A stretch of DNA of 64,000 bases from Spiribacter halobius (GCF_020883455.1 NZ_CP086615.1:2108001-2172000), one strand, 5' to 3'; counted from the stretch's first letter, positions 28,263 to 38,500 are shown. Notes: generated by a model not told the origin, from the sequence alone. Program-made: numbers and translations.

Positions 28263-31200
28263 CGCCTTCTCCTGGTGCTCCCGCGCCAGGACGTAATCCA
28301 GCCACTGGCCGTTCAGGCGGTCGAGGACGCGGTTCTGTTGCTGGCGGGCGGAGAGATTGTCCAGGTCGATCCAGGACAGGGGCTGGTCCTGGCCGGCGCA
28401 GGAGAACACCGGGCGGGTGCGCTGGCCGGTGTCGGGGTCCACCTGCCACTGCAGGCACTGGGCGCAGACGCCCTTCAGCATGCACTGCATGGGGCTGCCC
28501 ACCGTGCCGAAGGCATCGCAGTCCTCCGCCAGGTAAGGCTGCAGCGAGCCGGTCAGCGCCTGCTGGAAGCCCTTGAGCAGGCCGGTGCCGCCCATCACCA
28601 TCACCCGGTCCACGTCCGAGAGCGGGATGCCGCCGGCCTCCGGGCCGATCTCGCCATCCCCGTAGCGGCGCACCACCTCGATCATGTCGGTGGCCACAAG
28701 GCTCGTGTCCTGCGCCCGGCGGGGCTCGATCATCGGCTCCTTCGCGGTGCACCAGATAATCTGATCCGCGCCTGCCTCGAGCTCGTCCTGGTGGTCGACA
28801 TCGCCCGCGGCACCGAAGGCCGCCACGTACAGCACCCGGTTGCCTGCGGCCCGCAGGGCGGCGCCGATGTCGAGCATCACCGCGGCGCCCCAGCGCCCGG
28901 CCACCACCATGATGGTGCGCCCCGTGGGCATGTCCGTGGGTGCGCCGGTGGGGCCCATGAGCACCACCGGGTCGCCGGGCTCGAGCCGCCCCACCAGTCG
29001 CGGGCCCGCGCCCCACTGCAGCACCATCAGGCGGATGCAGTCGTCCTTGACGCCGGTACCAGAGACCGTGAGCAGCGGCACCTGCAGCCGTGTGCCTTCG
29101 AGCACCGGGCTCAGGGACTCGTAGGTCTGCAGGCGGAAGAACTGCCCGGCGCGGAAGTTGCGCGCCGCCATGGGTGCCTTGACCCAGATCTCCACCATGG
29201 CCGGGTTGTCGCGTCGCACCTCGACCACCCGCGCGCGCAGGAGGTCGTCCGTTCCGGCGAGGAAATCCTCATGCCCGGCACGGTCGCCGGGGGCCAGCCG
29301 TTCCGCGGCGGCCAGCACGTGAGGATAGCTGCGCAGGGCGGAAGCGATGGCCTTGACCACGCTGCCGTGGAAGGCGGGGTGGTTGTCGCCGACGAAGGTC
29401 ACCCGGTGGCCGTCGTCGTCGTACGAGGTGAACGGCCCGAACTCCGGCGACTTGCAGTGATCCGCCGGTTCCACCGGCTGCAGCCCGTCCCGGTGCTGCA
29501 CGTGGGGCAGGAAGTTGTTGCCGTCGAGCCGGAAGGTGTTCGGGTACTCGCGCTCGTAGATGGTGTTGGGGACCGTACCCGCGGCGATGAAGATGGCGCG
29601 GGCCGGCAGACGCACCTCCTCGCCGGTGGCGAGCCAGCGGCCGTCCTTCTGACGCATGCGCCGGCACACCAGACCGCTGACGTGACCATAGCCGTCCACG
29701 TCCGCATGGATCGGGTCGAGGCCCTCGGCGTAGAACAGCCCCTCCTCGGTGGCCTTGATCACCTCCTCGTGGTTGCGCACGTAGGCCGGTGCATCGTTGA
29801 GCCCCTTGCGGTAGGCCACGGTCACCCCGCCCCAGGCGCGAAGCAGCGAGGTGAAGTCGGGCTCTTCACCGGCCTCGGCAGCGCGCTCGCGCTCGGCGCG
29901 AACGGCCCGACCATGCTCGATGAACTCGGCCAGCATCGCCGCGTCCTCCTCGTTCATGCCCTGGGTGAGTGCAGCCTCGCCCAGGGTGTCGGTCAGCCGC
30001 TCGTAGCGCGCGAGCACCTTTTCCACCTGCTTGACGTAGTAGGCCTGCACCTCGGTGGCGGTATCGATGCCGGTGAGGCCGCCCCCCACCACCACGGCGG
30101 GCAGTCGCACCTGCAGGCTCGCCAGGCTCGAGTACTTGGCGGCCCCGGTGAGCTGCAGCGCCATGAGGAAGTCGCTCGCCTGACGCATGCCGCGGGCGAG
30201 ACTGTTGCCCATGTGGATGACCCGCGGCAGACCGGCCCCGGTGGCGTTGACCACATGATCGAAGCCGAGCGCCCAGGCGTCGTCCAGGGTGACCGTCCCA
30301 CCCAGGCGCACGCCGCCATAGGCGCGGAAGTTGTGCCGGCGGGCGAGGCTCAGATAGATGAGCTTGAGGAAGTTCTTGTCCCAGCGCACGGTAATGCCGT
30401 ACTCGGCAACGCCGCCGAAGCCGAGCAGGATGCGCTCGTCCAGGTCCTCGACGAGATCGTCCCAGCGTGCCACCGGCGACTCCAGCAGCGAGTCCGGCAG
30501 CGGCTCGATCTTGAGCCCGTCCACGGCAGCCACCGCGCAGCCGGCCATGGTCAGATGATGCGCCATGGTGAACCCCGCCGGGCCGAGCCCTGCCACCAGC
30601 ACCCGGCGGCCGTTGTCCGGCTGCTGCAGGTACTGCTCCCGCCGCAACGGATTCCAGCGGGTGAGCAGGTGGTAGACCTCCACGCCCCAGGGCAGGTCGA
30701 GCACGTCCGTGAGCACCCGGGTCTCGATCTCCGGGATGTTGACCGGGTCCTGCTTCTGGTAGATGCAGGCCTTCATGCAGTCGTTGCAGATGCGGTGCCC
30801 GGTGGCCGGGATCATGGGGTTGTCCACCATGGCCATGGCGAGCGCAGCGACCGTGCGGCCATCGCGCTTGAGCACATGCATCTCCGAGATCTTCTCCTCC
30901 AGCGGGCAGCCGGTCAGGGTGTTGCCCAGCGGGTCCATCTTGAGCCCGAGCTCCGGGCGGCCCTTCTTCTCGGGGAAGCCCTTGGAGCAGAAGTCGCCAT
31001 CGTGTTCGTGGCAGTAGATGCAGTAGTGGACCTCGCTCTGGATGCTGCGGGCATCCAGGCGGTGGTCGGTCAGCGAGAACCCGTCGCGCCGGCGCCAGCG
31101 GCTCGGGTCCGCCTGCAGGCGCACCGTCCCGTCCGCGTCGGTGCGCTGCAGTGGCACCAGGTCCGTGTGGTCGACCTTCTCCGGCAGGCGGAAGCTCGCC

Positions 31201-31754
31201 CAGCCGCGCACCGTGCGCCGGCCCTCGTCGGTCTGACGCGCCAGCTTGCACCACGCCGTGACCCGCTCGATGGCCTCGGCATTGCCGGCCTCGTCGTCCA
31301 GCAGACCCATGGCGTAAGTCGCGATGGCGCGCTCGCGATCCGGCTCGGCGAGGCCTGCGGTCACTTCGTCAAGCCAGCGGTTCAGCTCCGCGAACGGCGT
31401 CTCCACTTCGCGCCGGTGCTTCTTGACCCGCTTCTGCACGAAGGTCTGCTTGAACGCCATGACCACATCGGCCTCGAGAGTGCGCGCCCGGCTCGCCTCG
31501 AGGGCGCCTTCGACCCCGAACAGGTCGGCGATGAAGGCCTCCACATGGGGGGCGAGGGCCAGCAGCAGCTCGCTGGTCTCCAGCGCCGGCGGGTCCGTGT
31601 CGCGCCGGCGGTAGTCGCCAAGCCGCGCCGCGAGGGCGGGGTCCTCGGCCTCGAGGCGCTCGCGGAAGCGCGCGTCCAGCCGGGCGAGGCCGTCCGGGGT
31701 CTGCAGCGTGGCGAAGGAGAGATCATGGCGGGCGAGGGCGGCGTCCAGTGTCAT
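28260..31754 (-). CDS. Fused GltD-like / PyrK-like iron-sulfur flavoprotein oxidoreductase
   Basis: A 1164-residue protein. Residues 1-240 are helical with no motif I recognise. Next comes a GltD/NfnB-type module: cysteines 245, 248, 256 and 283 (CIYCHEHDGDFC, TGCPLEEKI) and 323, 326, 330 (CNDCMKAC) for iron-sulfur clusters, an FAD Rossmann motif VAGLGPAG near 390 and a nucleotide-binding VVVGGGLTGIDTATE near 570. From about 860 there is a ferredoxin-reductase/PyrK-type module with FAD region NFRAGQFFRLQTYE and a C-terminal [2Fe-2S] site Cys1091-x5-Cys1097-x2-Cys1100-x18-Cys1119. These are the parts of NADH-dependent ferredoxin:NADP reductase (NfnAB) on one chain, with the large-subunit module first. 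Electron bifurcation is possible but unproven. Monocistronic; the stop codon lies in repeat D. Confidence 0.8.
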   Translation of the reverse strand: MTLDAALARHDLSFATLQTPDGLARLDARFRERLEAEDPALAARLGDYRRRDTDPPALETSELLLALAPHVEAFIADLFGVEGALEASRARTLEADVVMAFKQTFVQKRVKKHRREVETPFAELNRWLDEVTAGLAEPDRERAIATYAMGLLDDEAGNAEAIERVTAWCKLARQTDEGRRTVRGWASFRLPEKVDHTDLVPLQRTDADGTVRLQADPSRWRRRDGFSLTDHRLDARSIQSEVHYCIYCHEHDGDFCSKGFPEKKGRPELGLKMDPLGNTLTGCPLEEKISEMHVLKRDGRTVAALAMAMVDNPMIPATGHRICNDCMKACIYQKQDPVNIPEIETRVLTDVLDLPWGVEVYHLLTRWNPLRREQYLQQPDNGRRVLVAGLGPAGFTMAHHLTMAGCAVAAVDGLKIEPLPDSLLESPVARWDDLVEDLDERILLGFGGVAEYGITVRWDKNFLKLIYLSLARRHNFRAYGGVRLGGTVTLDDAWALGFDHVVNATGAGLPRVIHMGNSLARGMRQASDFLMALQLTGAAKYSSLASLQVRLPAVVVGGGLTGIDTATEVQAYYVKQVEKVLARYERLTDTLGEAALTQGMNEEDAAMLAEFIEHGRAVRAERERAAEAGEEPDFTSLLRAWGGVTVAYRKGLNDAPAYVRNHEEVIKATEEGLFYAEGLDPIHADVDGYGHVSGLVCRRMRQKDGRWLATGEEVRLPARAIFIAAGTVPNTIYEREYPNTFRLDGNNFLPHVQHRDGLQPVEPADHCKSPEFGPFTSYDDDGHRVTFVGDNHPAFHGSVVKAIASALRSYPHVLAAAERLAPGDRAGHEDFLAGTDDLLRARVVEVRRDNPAMVEIWVKAPMAARNFRAGQFFRLQTYESLSPVLEGTRLQVPLLTVSGTGVKDDCIRLMVLQWGAGPRLVGRLEPGDPVVLMGPTGAPTDMPTGRTIMVVAGRWGAAVMLDIGAALRAAGNRVLYVAAFGAAGDVDHQDELEAGADQIIWCTAKEPMIEPRRAQDTSLVATDMIEVVRRYGDGEIGPEAGGIPLSDVDRVMVMGGTGLLKGFQQALTGSLQPYLAEDCDAFGTVGSPMQCMLKGVCAQCLQWQVDPDTGQRTRPVFSCAGQDQPLSWIDLDNLSARQQQNRVLDRLNGQWLDYVLAREHQEKA

Positions 31755-31955
31755 GTGCTGCGTGCTGTTCCTGCGCGTCGGGCCGGCGGCCCGGGGGTTC
31801 CGGAATGTCGCCGCAGGATGGGCGCTGGCCGAGCAACGAACAAGCCACGGCCGGCGCGGTTATCCGCTCTATGCAGGGCCCCGGTGCCTGCCGTCCTCGC
31901 CTGCGGGCACCGACTCTGCTGGAGCCGCACGGTTGGCGCATGGCAAGCTGCAGCC

Positions 31956-32612
31956 ATGGATACCCCCGCCCACCTTGACGGCGGTCCGCCCGATGGCGTG
32001 CCCGTCGTGCTGCTGGCCCATGGTGCTGGTGTCGGCATGGAGGCGCCGCTGCTGCAGGCGATCGCGGACGGGCTGGCGGGCGCCGGATGCCGCGTGCGCC
32101 GATTCGAGTTTCCCTATATGCAGCGTGTCCGCGCCACGGGCCGCCGGCGGCCGCCGGACCCCGAGCGGACGCTCCTTCAGGCCTGGCGCGACGCCGCAAC
32201 GCAGCTCCGCGCCGAGACCCCGGCGCCTCTGGTGGTCGGTGGCAAGTCCCTGGGCGGGCGGATGGCGAGCCTTGTCGCAGAAGAGCTGCGCGCCGCCGGA
32301 CTGCTGTGTCTGGGCTATCCGTTCCATCCGCCCGGACGGCCGGAGCGGGAGCGCACGGCGCATCTTTCGACCCTCACGGTGCCGACGCTGATCCTCCAGG
32401 GCGAGCGGGACGCCTTCGGCAGCCGGGCGGAGGTCGCCGGCTATCGGCTTGCGCCCTCGATCCGCATCGCCTGGCTGCCGGATGGAGACCATGATTTTCG
32501 GCCGCGCCGGCAAAGTGGCGTTACCCTGCAGGACAATTACGGGACCGCAGTCGCCGAAGCGCGGGCGTTCTGTCAGAGTCTGGCGCCGCCTGGCATGCTT
32601 CGGGCGCCGTAG
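31956..32612 (+). CDS. Alpha/beta hydrolase of the TEX30/KANL3-like family
   Basis: A 218-residue serine hydrolase. The oxyanion-hole region LLAHGAGVGMEAPLL is followed by the nucleophile elbow VVGGKSLGGRMAS (Ser near residue 95), the acid in LILQGERDAFG and the histidine in LPDGDHDFRPR. This set matches the small bacterial dienelactone-hydrolase-like group related to TEX30. The natural substrate is unknown. The ATG at 31956 is preferred; the same frame stays open for 3.7 kb upstream, antisense to the oxidoreductase, but only this part has protein-like motifs. It is divergent from the oxidoreductase across 201 bases. Confidence 0.78.
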   Translation: MDTPAHLDGGPPDGVPVVLLAHGAGVGMEAPLLQAIADGLAGAGCRVRRFEFPYMQRVRATGRRRPPDPERTLLQAWRDAATQLRAETPAPLVVGGKSLGGRMASLVAEELRAAGLLCLGYPFHPPGRPERERTAHLSTLTVPTLILQGERDAFGSRAEVAGYRLAPSIRIAWLPDGDHDFRPRRQSGVTLQDNYGTAVAEARAFCQSLAPPGMLRAP

Positions 32613-32743
32613 ACCGGGCAGGAGACAGCGCCTGCCGCGCGGAGGCCATTCGCCGTGCATTGGGGGCGTGGGCTCGATACACGCGGCGTCGCGACACGAC
32701 GCCGGCTGACCGAATCAATTCGAAGCACAGGAGGCAGAGAGTC

Positions 32744-33616
32744 ATGGCCAGCATCGGATTCATCGGCGTGGGCATCATGGGGCGACCCATGGCGGGGCAT
32801 CTTCAGGCGGCGGGTCACGAGCTCCATCTGATACGCCACCGCTCGCCATTGCCCCAGGAGCTGCTCGACGGCGGCGCCTGCGAGTGCGGCAGCCTCAAGG
32901 AGCTGGCCGAGCGGGCCGACACGATCATCGTCATGGTGCCGGACACGCCCGACGTGGAGCGGGTGCTGTTCGGGGAGGACGGCGTCGCCAGCGGCCTCAG
33001 CGCCGGCAAGACCGTCATCGACATGAGCACCATCTCGCCCATTGCCACCCGGGACTTCGCAAAGCGCATCAATGAGCTCGGCTGCGAGTACGTGGACGCG
33101 CCCGTCTCCGGCGGCGAGGCCGGGGCCAAGAACGCCGCGCTCACGATCATGGTCGGGGCCACCGAGGAGGGGTTCCGCCGCGCCCAGCCGCTGTTCGAGA
33201 TCATGGGCAAGACCATCACCCACATCGGCGGCAACGGCGACGGCCAGACCTGCAAGGCGGCCAACCAGATCGTGGTGGCGCTCACCATAGAGGCCGTGGC
33301 CGAGGCGCTCGTATTCGCCTCCCGCGCCGGCGCCGACGTCGGCAAGGTGCGCGAGGCCCTGCTGGGCGGGCTGGCACAGTCGAAGATCCTGGAGATGCAT
33401 GGCGAGCGCATGATCAAGCGCACCTTCGATCCGGGCTTCCGGGTGGAGCTGCATCAGAAGGATCTCAATATCGCCCTGCAGGGCGCCCGCAGCCTTGGCG
33501 TCTCACTCCCCGGCACCGCCGGGGCGCAGGAGCTGTTCAACGCCTGCACCCGGGACGCGGACCATAGCGCCATCGTCCAGGTGCTGGAGAAGCTCGCGAA
33601 TCACGAGATCGGGTAG
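32744..33616 (+). CDS. 2-hydroxy-3-oxopropionate (tartronate semialdehyde) reductase
   Basis: A 290-residue beta-hydroxyacid dehydrogenase that would reduce tartronate semialdehyde to D-glycerate with NAD(P)H, as GarR and GlxR do. The Rossmann motif GFIGVGIMGRPMA begins at residue 5, the substrate motif DAPVSGGEAGAKNAALTIM lies near residue 120 and the catalytic lysine is in GQTCKAANQIVVA near 170. The ATG at 32744 follows AGGAGG. No glyoxylate carboligase or glycerate kinase gene is nearby, so the pathway is inferred from the family only. A REP pair and another hairpin follow. Confidence 0.88.
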   Translation: MASIGFIGVGIMGRPMAGHLQAAGHELHLIRHRSPLPQELLDGGACECGSLKELAERADTIIVMVPDTPDVERVLFGEDGVASGLSAGKTVIDMSTISPIATRDFAKRINELGCEYVDAPVSGGEAGAKNAALTIMVGATEEGFRRAQPLFEIMGKTITHIGGNGDGQTCKAANQIVVALTIEAVAEALVFASRAGADVGKVREALLGGLAQSKILEMHGERMIKRTFDPGFRVELHQKDLNIALQGARSLGVSLPGTAGAQELFNACTRDADHSAIVQVLEKLANHEIG

Positions 33617-33666
33617 GTAGGTAGCCGCCCTTCACGCGCAGCGGCTGTTTTCGGTGGGTGCTGGAG

Positions 33667-33737
33667 CCTGTGGGAGCGGCGCCCCCGCCGCGAATCCGAT
33701 GCACAGGAATTCGCGGCGGGGGCGCCGCTCCCACAGG
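33667..33737. repeat. REP-type inverted pair
   Basis: Two perfect complementary arms of 29 bp (33667-33695 and 33709-33737) beginning CCTGTGGGAGCGGCGCCCCC and ending CGAAT surround a 13-base loop. The arm is 28/29 identical to the one inside the uvrA-like gene at 55150 and resembles the GTGGGAGCGGC-type REP family common in gammaproteobacteria. It lies between two convergent genes, the usual place for such pairs. Confidence 0.88.
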
Positions 33738-33813
33738 CGATATCAGCTCGGGAGTCATGTGGCCGGCCCTGGCACCGTACCGTTACGCTCGCACCCGGCA
33801 GGCGAGATGAAAT

Positions 33814-33842
33814 GCCGGCATCCGCCTACGGCGGATGCCGGC
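33814..33842. terminator. Bidirectional hairpin between garR-like gene and putP
   Basis: GCCGGCATCCGCC, a TAC loop and its complement form a perfect 13-bp stem 11 bases after the putP stop codon and 198 bases after the reductase stop. There is no T tract on either side, so it may act with Rho or protect transcript ends. Confidence 0.5.
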
Positions 33843-33852
33843 CGATCGGCGA

Positions 33853-35325
33853 TTACGTCCACTGCCTCGCGGCGCGGTCGAACTGCTCGGTGACGGCCCC
33901 GGACGGCGGCGCCATCTTGCTCACCACGACGATCGTGAGCGCGCAGAGGATGAAGCCCGGAAGGATCTCGTACATGTCGAACATCCCGCCGGAGAGCTGT
34001 TTCCAGATCACCACCGTGGCGGCGCCGACGATGATGCCGGCGATGGCGCCGTTGCGGCTCATGCCCCGCCAGAACAGCGAGAGAATGATCACCGGACCGA
34101 AGGCTGCGCCGAAGCCGCCCCAGGCGTAAGCCACCAGACCGAGCACGGTGCTGTCCGGATTCATGGCGAGCAGCAGCGCGATCAGGGCGATCACCGCCAC
34201 CGCGATGCGTCCCACCCAGACCAGCTCCAGGTCACCGGCCTCCGGGCGCAGCAGAGCCTTGTAGAAGTCTTCCGCCACCGCGCTGGAGGAGACCAGCAGC
34301 TGCGAGTCGATGGTGCTCATCACCGCCGCGAGGATCGCCGCGATGACCACGCCCGCCAGCCACGGATTGAGCAGCTCGTTGGAGAGCGCCATGAAGACGA
34401 CCTCCGAGTCCTCCAGCGGGTTGTCGGCAAAGTAGGCGATACCGGTGTAGCCGGCGAAGATGGCGCCGAACAGGCCCACCACCATCCACGTCATGCCGAT
34501 CAGGCGGGCGGTGGGGACGTCTCCGGCGCTGCGTATCGCCATGAAGCGCGTGATGATGTGCGGCTGGCCGAAATACCCGAGGCCCCATGCCATCAGCGAG
34601 ACGATGCTGAACAGCGTCATCCCGCTCATGATGTTGTTGTAGCTCGCCGCCTCCTGCTGGGCGACCGCGGCCACCGTGTCCTCCCAGCCGCCGATGACGT
34701 TGATCACGATGATCGGCACCACCACCAGGGTGAAGAACATCATCAGGCCCTGGAAGAAGTCGGTCCAGGATACGGCCAGGAAGCCGCCGAGGAAGGTGTA
34801 GGAGATGATCACCAGGCCGCCCACCCAGAGCGCCACCTGGTAATTCAGCCCGAAGCTGGTCTCGAACAGCTTGGCGCCTGCCACCAGCCCGGAGGAGGTG
34901 TAGAAGGCGAAGAACAGCAGGATCACCAGCGCCGAGATCACGCGCAACGCCTTGCTCGCGTCGGCGAAGCGGTTCTCCAGGTAGTCCGGCACGGTGATGG
35001 AGTCGCTGGCCACCTCGGTGTAGATGCGCAGGCGCTTGGCGACGAACTGCCAGTTGAGGTAGGCGCCGATGGTCAGGCCGATGGCGATCCAGGCCTGGTT
35101 CATGCCGCCGGCATAGACCGCGCCGGGCAGGCCAAGCAGCAGCCAGCCGCTCATGTCCGAGGCGCCGGCGGAGAGCGCGGCCACGCCGGGGCCGAGCTGG
35201 CGGCCGCCGAGCACGTAATCGGAGAGGTTATTGGTGAGCCGGTAGAAGATGACGCCGATGGCGAGCATCGCGACCAGATAGACGATAAAGGTGACCAGCG
35301 TCGGCCCGCTGAGCGTGAATTCCAT
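33853..35325 (-). CDS. putP: Sodium/proline symporter PutP
   Basis: A 490-residue sodium:solute symporter that takes up proline. About 13 hydrophobic segments are seen, starting with PTLVTFIVYLVAMLAIGVIF. PutP-type signatures include NLSDYVLGGRQLGPGVAALS, GASDMSGWLLLGLPGAVYAG and MSTIDSQLLVSSSAVAEDFY. It is the carrier for the substrate of the neighbouring PutA. In a halophile proline is also a compatible solute, so both nutrition and osmoadaptation are possible roles. A 33-codon ORF and putA lie upstream on the same strand. Confidence 0.94.
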   Translation of the reverse strand: MEFTLSGPTLVTFIVYLVAMLAIGVIFYRLTNNLSDYVLGGRQLGPGVAALSAGASDMSGWLLLGLPGAVYAGGMNQAWIAIGLTIGAYLNWQFVAKRLRIYTEVASDSITVPDYLENRFADASKALRVISALVILLFFAFYTSSGLVAGAKLFETSFGLNYQVALWVGGLVIISYTFLGGFLAVSWTDFFQGLMMFFTLVVVPIIVINVIGGWEDTVAAVAQQEAASYNNIMSGMTLFSIVSLMAWGLGYFGQPHIITRFMAIRSAGDVPTARLIGMTWMVVGLFGAIFAGYTGIAYFADNPLEDSEVVFMALSNELLNPWLAGVVIAAILAAVMSTIDSQLLVSSSAVAEDFYKALLRPEAGDLELVWVGRIAVAVIALIALLLAMNPDSTVLGLVAYAWGGFGAAFGPVIILSLFWRGMSRNGAIAGIIVGAATVVIWKQLSGGMFDMYEILPGFILCALTIVVVSKMAPPSGAVTEQFDRAARQWT

Positions 35326-35367
35326 GTTGCCCCCGGTTCTTTTGGTGCGTTGTTTTCGGTTGCCGGC

Positions 35368-35469
35368 TCAGCGGCGCTCGGTAAACCAGGTAATGATCGA
35401 AAGCACCACGCACAGGGGCATGGGTACCAGCAGCCAGAACCAGGTCGCGGCGGTCAGGGACTCTTCCAT
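35368..35469 (-). CDS. Small single-pass protein beside putP (symporter small accessory protein-like)
   Basis: A 33-residue ORF, MEESLTAATWFWLLVPMPLC followed by VVLSIITWFTERR, is a single membrane helix with an acidic start and basic end. GGAGAGGAGA lies seven bases before the ATG, a strong ribosome site. It is between putA (44 bases upstream) and putP (42 bases downstream), same strand. Small proteins of this size and pattern are known beside sodium:solute symporters, so it may be a subunit or stabiliser of PutP. Too short to be certain by sequence alone. Confidence 0.7.
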   Translation of the reverse strand: MEESLTAATWFWLLVPMPLCVVLSIITWFTERR

Positions 35470-35513
35470 GGCGTTTTCTCCTCTCCTCGTCGTCGGTCGT
35501 TATGGGCGTTGGC

Positions 35514-38500
35514 CTACTGGGCGTAGCGCTGGGGCTCCGGAAGCATCAGCGGCGCTTCCGGCGCCTCGTCCTCCAGCGACATGAGCGAGGCATTGCCGCC
35601 GGCGGCGGTGGTGTCGATGGACAGCGCCCGCTCGGTGGCGAAGCGGTAAAGGTAGTGCGGGCCGCCGGCCTTGGGCCCGGTGCCCGACAGGCCCTCGCCG
35701 CCGAAGGGGTGCACACCCACCACGGCGCCGATCATGTTGCGGTTGGCGTAGGCGTTGCCCACCTTCATGCGGCTGACCACATGGTTCACCGTGCGGTCGA
35801 TGCGGCTGTGGATGCCAAAGGTCAGCCCGAAGCCGGTGCCGTTGATCTCGTCGATCACCCGGTCCAGGTCCCGTGCCCGGAAGCGGATCACGTGCAGGAT
35901 GGGGCCGAACTTCTCCTCCGGCAGCTGCTTCAGGCTCTGCAGCTCAAAGGCGTGGGGCGCCACGAAGGTGCCGGCCTCGGCGGCTTCGGGGTCCGGGCAG
36001 CGATACAGCAGCTTTGCCTCGCGCTGCATGTGCTCGCAGTGCTCCAGCAGCATCCGCCGGGCGTCGTCGTCTATGACCGGCGTCACGTCGGTGGACAGTC
36101 GCCAGGGATCGCCGATGCGCAGCTCCGCCATGGCGCCGGTGAGCATCTCCAGCAGCTCGTCGGCGACGTCGGTCTGCACGTAGAGCACGCGCAGGGCCGA
36201 GCAGCGCTGGCCGGCACTCTGGAAGCTGGACTTGAGCACGTCCGCCGTGACCTGCTCCAGCAGCGCCGAGGAATCCACGATCATGGCGTTCTGGCCGCCG
36301 GTCTCGGCGATGAAGGGGATGATCGGGCCCTCGCGCTCCGCCAGCTGGCGGTTGATGAGCCTGGCGGTGGGCACCGAGCCGGTAAAGGCCACGCCGTTGA
36401 CGCGCGGGTCGCGCACCAGCGGCCCGCCCACGGTCGGCCCGTCGCCCGGGAGCAGATGCAGCACCTCCTGGGGGATGCCGGCGCGGTGCATGAGCTGCAC
36501 GGCATACTGCCCGATCAGGCTGGTCTGCTCGGCGGGCTTGGCGATCACGGCATTGCCGGCCACCAGCGCCGCCGCCACCTGGCCGGTGAAGATCGCCAGC
36601 GGGAAGTTCCAGGGGCTGATGCAGACGAACACGCCGCGGCCGTGCAGGGACAGCGTGTTGCGCTCGCCCGTGGGGCCGGGGAGGGTGACCGGGCCGTTGA
36701 ACTCGCGCCGGGACTGGGCGGCGTAGTAGCGGCAGAAGTCGACCGCCTCCCGCACCTCGGCGACGCCGTCGGGGATGTGCTTGCCGGCCTCGCGACAGCA
36801 CAGGGCGATCAGCGTCGGCATCTCCTCCTCGAGCAGCTCGGCGTAGCGCTCGAGGCATGCCGCGCGCCGCTCACCGGGGGTGGCGTCCCAGTCCGCCGCG
36901 GCGGCACTGGCGCGGGCCAGGGCGCGCTCGACGTCCTCCTCCGTGGCCCAGGTCACGCGGCCGACCTCGCGGCCATGGTCCGCCGGAGAGTGCACCGGCT
37001 TGGCATCGCCGCTGCGAACCTGGCCGCTGACGGTGGGGCCGGCGTGCCATTCGCGCCGGTCCGCCGCCTCCATGCCCTCGTGCAGCCAGCGCAGGTGGGC
37101 GGTGTCGGTGAGGTCGACGCCGCGGGCGTTGCGCCGCGCCTCGCCGTAGAGGTTCACCGGCAGCGGGATATGCGGATGCGGGATGCTGCTGTAGTTCGCC
37201 ACCCGGGCAATGGGATCGGCGATGATCTCGTCCACCGGCACCTTCTCGTCGACGATGCGGTTGACGAACGAGCTGTTGGCGCCGTTCTCCAGCAGGCGGC
37301 GCACCAGGTAGGCCAGCAGGTCCTCGTGGGCGCCCACCGGGGCGTAGATGCGGCAGGGGAAGCCGAGCCCGGTGCGGCCGGTGATCTGCTCGTAGAGAGC
37401 CTCGCCCATGCCGTGCAGGCGCTGGAACTCGAAGTCGCGGTTGTCGCCGCAGACCTCCAGCACATAGGCCAGGGTGTGGGCATTGTGGGTGGCGAACTGC
37501 GGGTAGAAGCGCTCCGGATGGGCGAGCAGCTTCCTGGCGCAGGCGAGGTAGGAGACGTCCGTGTTCGCCTTGCGGGTGAACACCGGATACCCCTCGAGCC
37601 CCTGCTCCTGGGCGATCTTGATCTCGGTGTCCCAGTAGGCGCCCTTCACCAGACGCACCATGAGCCGCCGCTCGTGGCGCTCGGCCAGGTCGGCGAGCCA
37701 GTCGAGCACGTGGATGGCGCGCTTCTGGTAGGCCTGCACGGCGAGTCCCAGTCCGTGCCAGCCGCGTAGCTGCTCGTCGCCGGAAACGGCCTCGATCAGC
37801 TCCAGGGAGAGGTCCAGCCGGCCAGCCTCCTCGGCATCCACGGTCAGGCCGATGTCCGCCTCGGCCGCCATGACGCAGAGCTCGCGCAGCCGCGGCAGCA
37901 GCTCGGCGAAGGCGCGGTCACGGTTGGCCAGCTCGTAGCGCGGGTGCAGGGCCGAAAGCTTGACCGATATGCCGGGGGAGTCTATCGGGCCGCGTCCGCC
38001 AGCAACCTTGGCGATGGCGCGGATGGCGCCCGCGTACTCGTGGAAGTAGCGCCGGGCGTCGGCGTCCGTGCGCGCCGCCTCGCCGAGCATGTCGTAGGAG
38101 TAGCGGTAGCCCTCCTGCTCGGCGCCGCGGGCACGCTTCAGCGCCTCGTCGATGGTCCGCCCCATGACGAACTGCCGCCCCATGACCCGCATCGCCTGGC
38201 GCACGGCCTGCCGGATCACCGGCTCGCCGCTGCGGCGGATCAGCCGGTGCAGGGTGTTGCGGAAGTTGCGCTCGGGGCTGTCCTGCGGGCGCAGGATGCG
38301 CCCGGTGAGCATCAGCGCCCAGGTGGAGGCGTTGACGAACAGCGACTCGCTCTCGCCGAGGTGGCTCTCCCAGTCGGAGGAGCCGATCTTGTCCTCGATC
38401 AGCTTGTCCACCGTCTCCGCGTCCGGGATCCGGAGCAGTGCCTCGGCCAGGCACATGAGGACCACACCCTCCTGGCTGGAGAGCTCGTACTCGTGCATGA

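Noticed and set aside
28203-31955. 5' part of a 1469-codon frame antisense to the fused oxidoreductase
   Set aside because: Only its last 218 codons (from 31956) look like a protein, an alpha/beta hydrolase. The rest is antisense to conserved iron-sulfur and FAD motifs and starts inside a repeat element.
33835-35526. 563-codon frame antisense to putP
   Set aside because: Composition artefact rich in Asp, His and Gln with no domain, whereas putP on the other strand has all symporter signatures.
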